In this document: piece after piece, positions 1 through 5,557 of the stretch
Numbering within the stretch: the first letter of the stretch is position 1
Layout of the letters: each line of letters starts with the position of its first letter
Position numbers and translations under genes: made by a program
Assembly (NCBI GenBank): GCA_018824765.1
Contig: JAHJFW010000116.1
Coordinates: forward strand, 1-5,770
Length of the DNA: 5,770 nucleotides
Reading direction: 5' to 3'
Origin: Patescibacteria group bacterium
GTDB lineage: Bacteria; Patescibacteriota; Patescibacteriia; 2-12-FULL-60-25
Notes under the pieces: generated by a model
The model's database searches: none
Told to the model about the DNA's origin: nothing
What the model saw: only the letters and a program-made list of their open reading frames with translations

Positions 1-402
1 GTTATCGCCATCATCGCCATCTTGGCGGCAATCGTTATTATTGCAATTAACCCGGCGCGCCAATTGGCGCAGGCTAATAACAGCCAACGCCGGAGCAATA
101 TCAACACGGTTTTGAACGCTGTCAGTCAATATTCCATTGACAACGCCGGCGCTTATCCGGCATCTATTGGAACGTCAAGTGCGGAAATCTGTACAACCGG
201 AGCTTCCGACTGTACAGGAGGCGTTGATTTGTCTGCATTGACAAACAACGAACTCTATTTGACAGCCCTCCCGACAGATCCTTCAGGATCCAGCGCAACC
301 GGTACGGGATACTTTATCTTGGTCAGTACCAGTACCAACCCGCGCGTTACGGTCTCAGCCCCAAGCGCTGAACTCGGAGTTACCATTCAGGTTACACGCT
401 AA
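1..402 (+). CDS. Type IV pilin-like / pseudopilin protein, 3' part (5' end outside window)
   Basis: The frame is open from the first base and ends in TAA, giving 133 visible residues. Residues 1-17 are a continuous Ile/Ala/Val/Leu stretch (VIAIIAILAAIVIIAINPAR), as in the C-terminal half of the N-terminal helix of type IV pilins and pseudopilins. The prepilin peptidase site (G|FTLIE type) would lie just upstream of the window. An amphipathic region follows (about 18-48), then a tyrosine/proline motif (AYPASIG) typical of short pilins. Near the end, 'LPTDPSGS...GTGYFI' resembles the conserved LPxDP...Y region of GspG-like major pseudopilins. Cys64 and Cys71 could form a small disulfide loop. 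The product would be an inner-membrane-anchored subunit assembled into a surface filament or a secretion/competence pseudopilus; which one cannot be told. No other pilus gene is in view. The in-frame TTG at 22 lies inside the helix and is not a start. Confidence 0.88.
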   Translation, partial: VIAIIAILAAIVIIAINPARQLAQANNSQRRSNINTVLNAVSQYSIDNAGAYPASIGTSSAEICTTGASDCTGGVDLSALTNNELYLTALPTDPSGSSATGTGYFILVSTSTNPRVTVSAPSAELGVTIQVTR

Positions 403-417
403 AATCCAAGCAAATCA

Positions 418-449
418 AAAAATCGCTCTGGTTATTCAGAGCGATTTTT
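418..449 (+). terminator. Rho-independent terminator of the pilin gene
   Basis: A perfect 13-bp stem (418-430 with 437-449) closes a 6-nt loop (GTTATT). The stem has a GC-rich top (TCGCTCTG/CAGAGCGA) and an A5/T5 base, so the T-run forms the 3' side of the stem. It starts 15 bases after the pilin stop codon. The A-run on the 5' side would also allow weaker termination from the - strand. Confidence 0.9.
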
Positions 450-488
450 GGTATTATATCTACTGTGAAAATTCCAAATATCAAATTC

Positions 489-560
489 TCCCGATGCGCA
501 AATATGGCAAAAGGCGATCGGGATCCCGATCGCGCTCTCCGTAATATGCGCGCATCGGGA
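489..560. repeat. 72-bp nested near-palindrome
   Basis: The outer arms 489-505 and 544-560 are inverted complements at 15 of 17 positions; the outermost 11 bp (TCCCGATGCGC / GCGCATCGGGA) are perfect. Centred within one base of the same axis is a perfect 20-bp palindrome at 514-533 (GCGATCGGGATCCCGATCGC). The whole could extrude as a cruciform or fold as a long RNA hairpin. It lies in the gap after the pilin terminator and contains no gene. The GC-rich palindrome stands out from the AT-rich repeats around it, which suggests an inserted small repeat element; that is inference. Confidence 0.75.
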
Positions 561-566
561 CAAATC

Positions 567-651
567 CCAAACAAACTCCAATGTCCGAATGTCCGAAACT
601 TTGGGAATTTTGTTCGTTAACATTTGTTTGGAATTTGGTGCTTGGAATTTA
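567..651. repeat. Dispersed ~85-bp repeat, copy A
   Basis: This stretch aligns over its whole length with 2504-2595 in the same orientation. Shared blocks include ACTCCAATGTCCGAATGTCC against GCTCCAATGTTCGAATGTCC, then CCGAAAC, GGAATTTTG, ATTTGTTTGGA and TTTGGTGCTTG. It has its own inverted arms, CCAAACAAA (567-575) with TTTGTTTGG (623-631), so the transcript could fold. It is non-coding and lies upstream of the small basic protein gene. Two diverged copies in 5.8 kb imply a repeat family in this genome. Confidence 0.75.
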
Positions 652-735
652 ATCTATTTATGCCTAAAAAAACTTATACGCCGTTTGGAAATTGGAAATT
701 GGAAATTGGAAATTGGAATTTAATCTATTTATGCC
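642..735 (+). repeat. Direct duplication of a 23-bp start-codon segment flanking a TTGGAAA array
   Basis: Positions 642-664 and 713-735 are identical over 23 bases and each ends in TTTATGCC, so an ATG (660 and 731) has been duplicated with its upstream bases. Between them, 685-719 is a heptamer array with four TTGGAAA units and a fifth TTGGAAT. The first ATG opens a 45-codon frame (660-797; MPKKTYTPFG...) that overlaps the gene starting at the second ATG in another frame. The array matches the TTGGAATTT ends of the neighbouring dispersed repeat and probably grew from it by slippage. Confidence 0.8.
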
Positions 736-898
736 CCCAACAGCAGATCAAATTGCACAAATCAAAAACATTGTGCAATTATATAAAACGCACGTGAAAA
801 CAGCGGTTGCGAAACATAAAATCACGGTCAAAAAAAATATGGCCGAACTCGACCGCCGCAAAGTCGAAAAAATCCGCCGGAAGCTGCAAAAATATTGA
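731..898 (+). CDS. Small basic hypothetical protein (55 aa)
   Basis: ATG to TGA encodes 55 residues beginning MPPTADQIAQIKNIV. I do not recognise the family. The protein is very rich in Lys and Arg, has no cysteine and no membrane segment, and ends in a charged helix-prone stretch (AELDRRKVEKIRRKLQKY), so a nucleic-acid-binding or coiled-coil peptide is conceivable but unproven. The 731 start is chosen because reading further upstream in the same frame only translates the TTGGAAA repeat (residues like GNWKLEF). No Shine-Dalgarno sequence is visible. It is convergent with enolase and about 330 bp after the pilin gene. A chance frame cannot be excluded, but its sensible composition from the ATG onward supports a real gene. 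Confidence 0.55.
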   Translation: MPPTADQIAQIKNIVQLYKTHVKTAVAKHKITVKKNMAELDRRKVEKIRRKLQKY

Positions 899-911
899 TC
901 AGTAAACCCGA

Positions 912-941
912 TATTCTCTAATTCGCGCGAATTAGAGAATA
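912..941. repeat. Perfect 30-bp palindrome, possible bidirectional hairpin
   Basis: Left half TATTCTCTAATTCGC is exactly complementary to the right half GCGAATTAGAGAATA, with the axis at 926/927. It starts 14 bases after the small gene's stop, in the gap between two convergent genes, where a bidirectional terminator would be expected. No T-run follows on either strand, so it is not a canonical intrinsic terminator. It could equally be a dimeric protein-binding site or part of the adjacent repeat element. Confidence 0.75.
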
Positions 942-942
942 A

Positions 943-1086
943 TAGGACTTACACGTTTGAATAAATTTGATAGTCCCTGAGCCTGTCGAAGGGCTACCAA
1001 AGCGAAATTTTAGGTTCCGTTATCGGTTGCCCTTCGACAAGCTCGGGGACTATTTGAGGTTTTGAATTCCAAACGCGTAAGTCCTA
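943..1086. mobile_element. 144-bp MITE-like element with nested inverted repeats
   Basis: The terminal arms 943-959 and 1070-1086 are inverted complements at 16 of 17 positions (TAGGACTTACACGTTTG against RC TAGGACTTACGCGTTTG). A second, inner inverted repeat, 970-994 with 1029-1053, matches at 23 of 25 positions and carries the core TGTCGAAGGGC / GCCCTTCGACA. AATAA flanks the element on both sides (938-942 and 1087-1091), consistent with a 5-bp target duplication, although such an AT-rich pentamer could be chance; the arms also begin and end in TA, which would fit TA-targeting transposons. No protein is encoded. The GCCCTTCGAC...GGACTAT core has a relative at 4332-4355. Element status is inference from structure. 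Confidence 0.6.
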
Positions 1087-1157
1087 AATAAATTTAGTGA
1101 AGACGAAAAATCCCTCATTCAAAAACCAAGAATCCAAAGCCCTGCCCCTCATCTTCC

Positions 1158-1189
1158 ATACCAGCTACGGGCTACCAGATACCAGCTAC
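1158..1189. repeat. Short direct repeat ATACCAGCTAC x2
   Basis: The 11-mer ATACCAGCTAC occurs at 1158-1168 and 1179-1189, with a related GGGCTACCAG between, just beyond the enolase stop codon. The rest of the gap between the 144-bp element and enolase (1092-1157) shows no gene or clear terminator. Confidence 0.5.
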
Positions 1190-1201
1190 TACCCCGCCTT
1201 C

Positions 1202-2464
1202 TTACACCATCTCATCCTCAATCGCCATCAAACGATTATACTTTTCAACCCTTTCGCTTCTGGATAATGAACCGGTTTTAATATATTCAGCGCCGCACGC
1301 AACCGCCAAATCCGCAATCGTCGTATCATCGGTTTCACCGCTGCGGTGCGAAATGACAACAGCGATTTTTGCCGCTTGCGCCATCAAAATGGCATCAACC
1401 GTCTCGGTCAATGTGCCGATCTGATTAAACTTTATCAAAATCGCGTTGGCTGCGCGCTCGCGTATGCCCCGCTCCAAACGCTTCACATTAGTTACGAAAA
1501 AGTCATCGCCCACCAAGATCGACCGCTTTTTCAAAATCGGCATTGCTTTTTTCCACGCGCTCCAATCGTCTTCGGCAAAAGGATCTTCAAGTGAAATCAA
1601 TGGGTAATCCTTTTGCCATTTTTCGTAGCGCTCCAATAACGCTTCAGCTGAATATTCTTTTCCTCCCTCGGCTTTAAAACGATAGACTTTATTTTTTTTG
1701 TCATAAAACTCGCTGGCGGCCACATCGGTTGCCAAGGCAATATCCTTGCCTGCCTTATAGCCGGCCTTTTTTATTGCCAAGACCAACAATCCAAAAGCGG
1801 CTTCAACGTTTTCCAAACGCGGCGCAAAACCGCCCTCATCGCCGACAGTAGTCGCGAACCCATGCTCTTTGAGCAGTTTGGCCAACGCATGAAAAACCTC
1901 AGCTCCGGCGCGCACCCTTTCTTTCAGGCTTTTTTGCCGAGGTAAAATCATGCATTCCTGCACGTCGAGCGACCAATCCGCATGCGCACCTCCGTTTAAA
2001 ACATTCATCATCGGGATGGGCAAACGCGCTTTCTTCGTAAAATCAAAAGACTGCCGCAAAGACTTCCATAACGGCAATTTGCGCTGAACTGCCAAGGCTT
2101 GCGCAACACCCAAAGAAACAGCCAACGCGGCATTTGCGCCCAAACGCGATTTGTTCGGCGTGCCGTCCAGCTCGCAAATCACATGGTCAATATCCTGCTG
2201 GCGGTTGGCGTCAATGCCCAACATGACCGGCGCAATGCGTTCATTTACGTTTTTTACAGCCTTTAACACGCCCTTGCCGCCATAGCGTTTTCCGCCGTCG
2301 CGCAATTCCAAAGCTTCATGGCTGCCGGTTGAAGCGCCTGACGGAACCTTGGCTTCAGCCGCGGCTCCTGACGCGAGCGTCACTTTGCACGCGACCGTGG
2401 GATTGCCGCGCGAATCCAATATTTCCCTGGCCTTAATTGATCGTATTTTTGTCCGATTAAGCAT
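1202..2464 (-). CDS. eno: Enolase (phosphopyruvate hydratase)
   Basis: The product converts 2-phosphoglycerate to phosphoenolpyruvate in glycolysis; it is cytoplasmic, Mg-dependent and usually an oligomer. The 420-residue protein is complete and near the usual ~430. Family landmarks in order: AREILDSRGNPT (12-23), PSGASTGSHEALELRD (41-56), GGAHADWSLDVQE with Glu170, GDEGGFAP with Glu210, Mg ligands Asp247 (ATDVAAS), Glu293 (SLEDP) and Asp320 (VGDDFFVTN), Lys345 (LIKFNQIGTLTET), SHRSGETDD with His373/Arg374/Ser375, and Lys396 in YIKTGSLSRSERVEKYN. All catalytic positions appear intact. Start: ATG at 2464 gives MLNRTKIRSIKAREILDSRG, matching the family N-terminus; an in-frame ATG at 2518 would add 18 residues that merely translate the dispersed repeat. 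No Shine-Dalgarno is seen. It is the last gene of the - strand cluster. Confidence 0.97.
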   Translation of the reverse strand: MLNRTKIRSIKAREILDSRGNPTVACKVTLASGAAAEAKVPSGASTGSHEALELRDGGKRYGGKGVLKAVKNVNERIAPVMLGIDANRQQDIDHVICELDGTPNKSRLGANAALAVSLGVAQALAVQRKLPLWKSLRQSFDFTKKARLPIPMMNVLNGGAHADWSLDVQECMILPRQKSLKERVRAGAEVFHALAKLLKEHGFATTVGDEGGFAPRLENVEAAFGLLVLAIKKAGYKAGKDIALATDVAASEFYDKKNKVYRFKAEGGKEYSAEALLERYEKWQKDYPLISLEDPFAEDDWSAWKKAMPILKKRSILVGDDFFVTNVKRLERGIRERAANAILIKFNQIGTLTETVDAILMAQAAKIAVVISHRSGETDDTTIADLAVACGAEYIKTGSLSRSERVEKYNRLMAIEDEMV

Positions 2465-2503
2465 ATTTTTAATAAATAAATCCCAAGTACCAAATTCCAA
2501 ATA

Positions 2504-2595
2504 CCAAACAAGCTCCAATGTTCGAATGTCCGAAACGTTTGGAATTTTGGTAATTGTAATTTGTTTGGACTTTGGTGCTTGAAATTTGGAATTTA
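2504..2595. repeat. Dispersed ~90-bp repeat, copy B
   Basis: This is the second copy of the repeat at 567-651, same orientation, with small indels. It also has inverted structure: CCAAACAA (2504-2511) pairs with TTGTTTGG (2561-2568), and the flanks CAAGTACCAAATTCC and CTTTGGTGCTTG extend the pairing imperfectly. It fills most of the gap between the DUF5654-like gene and enolase, so it would form part of the enolase 5' leader in any read-through transcript. Confidence 0.75.
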
Positions 2596-2613
2596 TTCAT
2601 ATATATGGCTGGT

Positions 2614-2892
2614 TTAGCGCTTATTTTTTTCCAAAATATTGTTTACTGCCGACAGCCTGATACCGACCCAAACCACTATTGCCGTTATCAGCGCCGCGTA
2701 AAGGAATTTCGCAAGGATGCCTTGCGCCGGTCCGAAAATTTTCTGAAAAAGCGTTTGCACAGCGTCATTCCATGCCAAGGCCGCCACAAATGCAAAAGCC
2801 GCGGTCATAAGTTCCAAAGTCTTTTTGATAACGGACATTCTGTAACTTTTCCGTTCAGCCGGAGTTTGCTCGGTTTTTTCGTTATTTTGCAT
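2614..2892 (-). CDS. Small two-helix membrane protein, DUF5654-like
   Basis: The ORF encodes 92 residues. A charged hydrophilic N-terminus (1-27) precedes two hydrophobic segments, about 28-46 (LMTAAFAFVAALAWNDAV) and about 62-80 (KFLYAALITAIVVWVGIRL), with a Lys/Asn-rich tail. The layout and the 'FVAALAWNDAVQTLFQKIFG' block recall the DUF5654 family of short membrane proteins, recognised from memory and not by search; no function is known to me. The ATG at 2892 is the first start in frame; Met19 (2838) would still keep both helices. It sits between pgk and eno on the same strand, about 100 bp from pgk and 149 bp from eno. Positional linkage to glycolysis genes may be coincidental. Both termini are probably cytoplasmic if the helices form a hairpin. 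Confidence 0.8.
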   Translation of the reverse strand: MQNNEKTEQTPAERKSYRMSVIKKTLELMTAAFAFVAALAWNDAVQTLFQKIFGPAQGILAKFLYAALITAIVVWVGIRLSAVNNILEKNKR

Positions 2893-2910
2893 ACTATTTT
2901 AGTAAAATCC

Positions 2911-2984
2911 GAATGACGAAATCCGAATGACTAGTTTAGGAAACCTTCCTTCATTCGTCATTAGTCATTCGTCATTAGTCATTT
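2911..2984. repeat. GAATGAC / GTCATTC repeat cluster with 14-bp tandem units
   Basis: CATTCGTCATTAGT is tandemly repeated at 2952-2965 and 2966-2979, with a partial third unit. Opposite it, GAATGACGAAATCCGAATGA (2911-2930) carries the same words inverted. A small hairpin AGGAA-ACC-TTCCT (2938-2950) sits between the two sides. Together they form an imperfect inverted repeat filling the gap between pgk and the DUF5654-like gene. A run of TTA triplets (about 2991-3000) overlaps the pgk stop. Confidence 0.65.
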
Positions 2985-2995
2985 TATCATTATTA

Positions 2996-4204
2996 TTATT
3001 TAACACCGCCCTTATCTTTCAATGCCAGCAATCCCGGAAGTTTGCCTTTATTGGCCAAAAATTCGAGCATAGCGCCGCCGCCGGTTGAAATATGGTCGAT
3101 CCATTCGCTCATTCCGCTTTGCATCACGAGAGGCAGAGTATCCCCTCCTCCGACAACGCCAAAAGCAGAACCCTGACTGCGTGCGGCAATGGCGCGCGCT
3201 AAAAACAAAGAACCATGCGCAAAAGTCGGTATTTCAGCCACTCCGACAGGCCCGTTCCAAACAATAGTTTTGGCTTTCTTAATACGCGTCGCCCAATCCA
3301 TCATGGTTCCGGTCCCGATGTCTCCAATAATTTCGCGGACGCCGACTTTATTCGGCGCCACGCAATGCGCAGCCGCACCGGCCTTTAAAGCAGGGGCCGC
3401 CAAAACGTCTTTCGGTAAAACCAAATTGCCGCGCTTCAGCATTTTTTTAATTGCCGCACTGCTGATTTTTTCCGAAAAAGATTTTCCGATCCGATAATTT
3501 TTCGCTTGAAAAAACGGATGCGCCATTGCGCCGCCGATCAAAACTTCATCAGCCGTATTTAAAAGTTCCTCCAAAACCTGCATCTTGGTTGATAGTTTCA
3601 TTCCACCAATTATTGCGATATACGGCCGTTTGGGTTTGGCCAGCAAATATCCCAAAGCTTCAACCTCGGCAATGAGCGAGGCTCCGGCATAAGCCGGCAA
3701 TTGACGCGCCACTCCGACAACAGAAGTATGCGCGCGATGGCACGATGCAAAGGCGTCATTGATAAAAATATCCGCGAGCGACGCCATGGCCTTGGCCAAA
3801 GCCGGTTTGTTTGTTTCTTCGCCTGCCAAAAACCGCACATTTTCCAAAAGATATACCGAGCCCGGCTTTGCCTTATCCAAAACCACGCGGATATTTTCCA
3901 ATTCTTTGGGTCTTTCCAAAGAACCGGGCAAAAAATTGATGCAAATATCCGACATCCTGTGCGCCAAACGCGCCAAATCCTCGGTCGAATATCTGGCATC
4001 GTATTTTTTCGGACGCCCCAGATGCGTCATCAAAGCAACCGTGGCCCCGCGTTTTAGCAAATCTTCAATTGTCGCAAAACTGCGCTCCAGCTTCAACGAT
4101 TCATGCGGAGCAAAAGTGCTTGAAAGCGGAACATTCCAATCAACGCGCAATAAAACTTTTTTACCCTTTAAAGAAATTTTTCCGGGCAATGCACGTAAAT
4201 TCAT
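2996..4204 (-). CDS. pgk: Phosphoglycerate kinase
   Basis: The enzyme transfers phosphate between 1,3-bisphosphoglycerate and ADP, forming 3-phosphoglycerate and ATP, in cytoplasmic glycolysis. The 402 residues match the usual bacterial length (~390-400). N-domain substrate residues are visible: KVLLRVDWNVP (Arg20, Asp22, Asn24; Trp replaces the usual Phe of RVDFNVP), HLGRP (61-65), ENVRF (Arg124) and NDAFASCHRAHTSVVG (Arg157). The C-domain nucleotide site shows IIGGMKLSTK (Lys203, Lys207), VWNGPVGVAE (Asn317, Glu324), GGGDT (352-356) and HISTGGGAMLEFL (371-383). ATG at 4204 is the first start in frame and gives a normal N-terminus. An extended -10 lies so close that the mRNA is probably leaderless. 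It follows the metallophosphoesterase by 295 bp of repeat DNA. Confidence 0.97.
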   Translation of the reverse strand: MNLRALPGKISLKGKKVLLRVDWNVPLSSTFAPHESLKLERSFATIEDLLKRGATVALMTHLGRPKKYDARYSTEDLARLAHRMSDICINFLPGSLERPKELENIRVVLDKAKPGSVYLLENVRFLAGEETNKPALAKAMASLADIFINDAFASCHRAHTSVVGVARQLPAYAGASLIAEVEALGYLLAKPKRPYIAIIGGMKLSTKMQVLEELLNTADEVLIGGAMAHPFFQAKNYRIGKSFSEKISSAAIKKMLKRGNLVLPKDVLAAPALKAGAAAHCVAPNKVGVREIIGDIGTGTMMDWATRIKKAKTIVWNGPVGVAEIPTFAHGSLFLARAIAARSQGSAFGVVGGGDTLPLVMQSGMSEWIDHISTGGGAMLEFLANKGKLPGLLALKDKGGVK

Positions 4205-4219
4205 AAACGGATTATAGCA
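4205..4219 (-). promoter_or_regulatory. Extended -10 promoter directly upstream of pgk
   Basis: Reading the - strand, TGCTATAAT (4219 to 4211) is a perfect extended -10 (TGnTATAAT). Only six bases, CCGTTT, separate it from the pgk ATG, so a start site about 7 nt downstream would fall on or next to the A of the start codon. No good -35 is seen (best TTTAAT at 17-bp spacing), which an extended -10 can tolerate. No Shine-Dalgarno precedes the ATG, consistent with leaderless translation. Confidence 0.7.
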
Positions 4220-4313
4220 AGCGCACAGGAAAGATTAAAATGCTCATAAAAAACTTACATTGAAAAAAGATATTCCATTAGCTTACCTGCCCGCCTTTGG
4301 AGAATCGAGGGGT

Positions 4314-4355
4314 TACCTTGATTAAGGTAGTCCTTCGACTTCGCTCAGGAACTAT
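4314..4355. repeat. Small hairpin plus relative of the TTCGAC...GGGACTA core
   Basis: TACCTT (4314-4319) pairs with AAGGTA (4324-4329) over a 4-nt loop. Immediately after, 4332-4355 (CCTTCGACTTCGCTC then AGGAACTAT) aligns with 1031-1053 of the 144-bp element (CCTTCGACAAGCTC then GGGGACTAT). This looks like a remnant or variant of the same repeat family. The rest of this 295-bp gap upstream of pgk, 4220-4313 and 4356-4403, shows no gene. Confidence 0.55.
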
Positions 4356-4403
4356 TATCTATTAAACGCAGATTCCAAATTCCAATCCCCAAATTCTCCC
4401 CCC

Positions 4404-4498
4404 CCCACAGCCTAGATTCCAGATTCTAATCCCTAGATTCTTTTTTTTCCCACAGCCCAGATTCCAGATTCTAATCCCCAGATTCTTCCCACCCACAG
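4404..4498. repeat. ~45-bp tandem repeat with homopolymer tracts
   Basis: Units start with CCCACAGCC at 4404, 4449 and 4492. The first two share CAGATTCTAATCCC and AGATTCTT nearly perfectly; the third is a stub that runs into the phosphoesterase stop codon (TAG at 4502-4500). A C9 tract (4398-4406) precedes unit 1 and a T8 tract (4441-4448) ends it, so unit lengths differ by 1-2 bases. Shorter AGATTC words recur inside each unit. Confidence 0.75.
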
Positions 4499-4499
4499 C

Positions 4500-5414
4500 C
4501 TATATCCCCAATTCCACCACCACTATTTCCGCCGGATTGAAAAGCCGTGCGCGCACTTCGGATTCGCCGCAGCCGGAAGAGACAATCAAAGGAATTGCAT
4601 TCACGATTTTTCTCCCCTTATCCGCAGCCCTGCCCAATTTGGTCGGAATGGGCAAAAGCGATCCCAAAACAGGCAGGCGAATTTGTCCGCCGTGCGTATG
4701 GCCGCAAACAAGCAAATCCGTGTCGCCGGCGGAAAAATCCAAAACCGCATCCGGATCATGCGTAAAAGTTATGTGCGGCAAATGCTCGGCTGCCCTGATC
4801 GGCGGAATTTCCGGATGTCCTTGCCAACAATCGTCCAAGCCGGAGATTTGTAAATACCGTCCCTCTTTTTTCAGGGTCAAATGGCCGTTCGTCAAATCTG
4901 CAAAACCCAAACCGGATAAGAAATTCCTTACGTCTTGCGGCCGGTCAAGATAATCGTGGTTGCCCAAAATAAAATATTTGCCCAAATGCGCATGCAGTTT
5001 TTTTAGAGATTCAAGCGCGCCGATTGACTCGACTTCAAACTCAACATAATCCCCGCCCAAAAAAATGACATCCGGATCAAGCGCCTGGATTTCCAAGACA
5101 ACTTTTTCATACCATTCAGCCCGCTTAAATTCTCCGGTATGGAAATCCGAAGCAAAAACCAAACGCAGCCACGTCTCCGGTTTGTGCACCAATTTTTCAC
5201 GGTATCTAGAAACGACTAAACGTTTGGGAGCTGCAAACATGCCATACGCGATAAGCGCGGCGCCGAACCCGAATACGAAGCCGACCGGCCGCCAATAACC
5301 GCCAGCTAGAAAAGCCTGATAAGCGAAATAAATCGCAATAATAGCGGCCGCCAAACTCAAACCGTCATAATATCGGCTAAGATCAGGCCTATAGCGCAAA
5401 TTCATTTTTTTCAT
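4500..5414 (-). CDS. Membrane-anchored calcineurin-like metallophosphoesterase (YkuE/YaeI-like)
   Basis: From ATG 5414 the protein has 304 residues. Two N-terminal membrane segments, about 18-37 (GLSLAAAIIAIYFAYQAFLA) and about 42-61, are followed by a complete calcineurin-like phosphoesterase domain. Its metal-binding motifs are in the family order: Asp90-x-His92 (SDFHTGEF), Gly-Gly-Asp122 (LGGDYVEF), GNHD (151-154), His219 (THDPD) and GHTHGGQ (238-244). All dinuclear-metal ligands are present, so it should be an active hydrolase of phosphomono- or diesters, probably anchored in the membrane; the substrate is unknown. Relatives such as YaeI have been linked to phosphodiester or lipid-related substrates. 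A further ATG at 5405 is possible (301 aa). A TTG at 5453 would only add residues encoded by the tandem repeat. No Shine-Dalgarno lies at proper spacing; a GGAG is 14 nt upstream. It separates gap from pgk. Confidence 0.93.
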   Translation of the reverse strand: MKKMNLRYRPDLSRYYDGLSLAAAIIAIYFAYQAFLAGGYWRPVGFVFGFGAALIAYGMFAAPKRLVVSRYREKLVHKPETWLRLVFASDFHTGEFKRAEWYEKVVLEIQALDPDVIFLGGDYVEFEVESIGALESLKKLHAHLGKYFILGNHDYLDRPQDVRNFLSGLGFADLTNGHLTLKKEGRYLQISGLDDCWQGHPEIPPIRAAEHLPHITFTHDPDAVLDFSAGDTDLLVCGHTHGGQIRLPVLGSLLPIPTKLGRAADKGRKIVNAIPLIVSSGCGESEVRARLFNPAEIVVVELGI

Positions 5415-5429
5415 GCCAAAAAACGGTTC

Positions 5430-5557
5430 TCCCCCCTTAAGAAGGGGGATCAATTAATTCATATCCTCCCCCTTAAGAAGGGGGATCAATTAATTCATAT
5501 CCTCCCCCTTAAGAAGGGGGATCAATTAATTCATATCCTCCCCCTTAAGAAGGGGGA
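5430..5557. repeat. 36-bp tandem hairpin array, about 3.5 units
   Basis: CTTAAG recurs at 5436, 5472, 5508 and 5544, an exact 36-bp period. Each unit contains the hairpin TCCCCCTT-AAG-AAGGGGGA followed by a spacer TCAATTAATTCATATC. Units 2 and 3 are identical, unit 1 differs only at its left edge (six Cs), and unit 4 stops after 20 bases. The units abut without variable spacers. The array lies just upstream of the phosphoesterase gene, so its mRNA leader could carry up to four GC-rich hairpins. Confidence 0.9.

Noticed and set aside
392..623. Two short - strand frames between the pilin gene and the small basic gene
   Set aside because: They run across the terminator, the nested palindrome and the dispersed repeat, and the translations look like no protein.
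660..797. 45-codon frame MPKKTYTPFG... as a gene
   Set aside because: Most of it translates the TTGGAAA array and then overlaps the better small gene in another frame. The start context is a duplicate, so I treat it as a decoy, with some doubt.
2465..2518. 18-residue N-terminal extension of enolase (ATG at 2518)
   Set aside because: The added residues (MELVWYLEFGTWDLF...) are the translated dispersed repeat; the family N-terminus starts at the 2464 ATG.
2572..2916. 114-residue + strand frame opposite the DUF5654-like gene
   Set aside because: It begins in the dispersed repeat and is antisense to a gene with two clear membrane helices; its own translation has no recognisable features.
3189..4217. 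Long + and - strand frames inside pgk
   Set aside because: They are shadow frames of a fully supported pgk, with no family motifs; the same applies to the frames inside eno (1346-1594) and inside the phosphoesterase.
5415..5453. TTG start adding 13 residues to the phosphoesterase
   Set aside because: These residues are encoded by the 36-bp repeat unit, and two normal ATG codons follow at 5414 and 5405.
5430..5557. Possible CRISPR array (36-bp direct repeats with a palindromic core)
   Set aside because: The 36-bp units follow each other directly with no variable spacers, and no cas gene is present. It is a plain tandem repeat.
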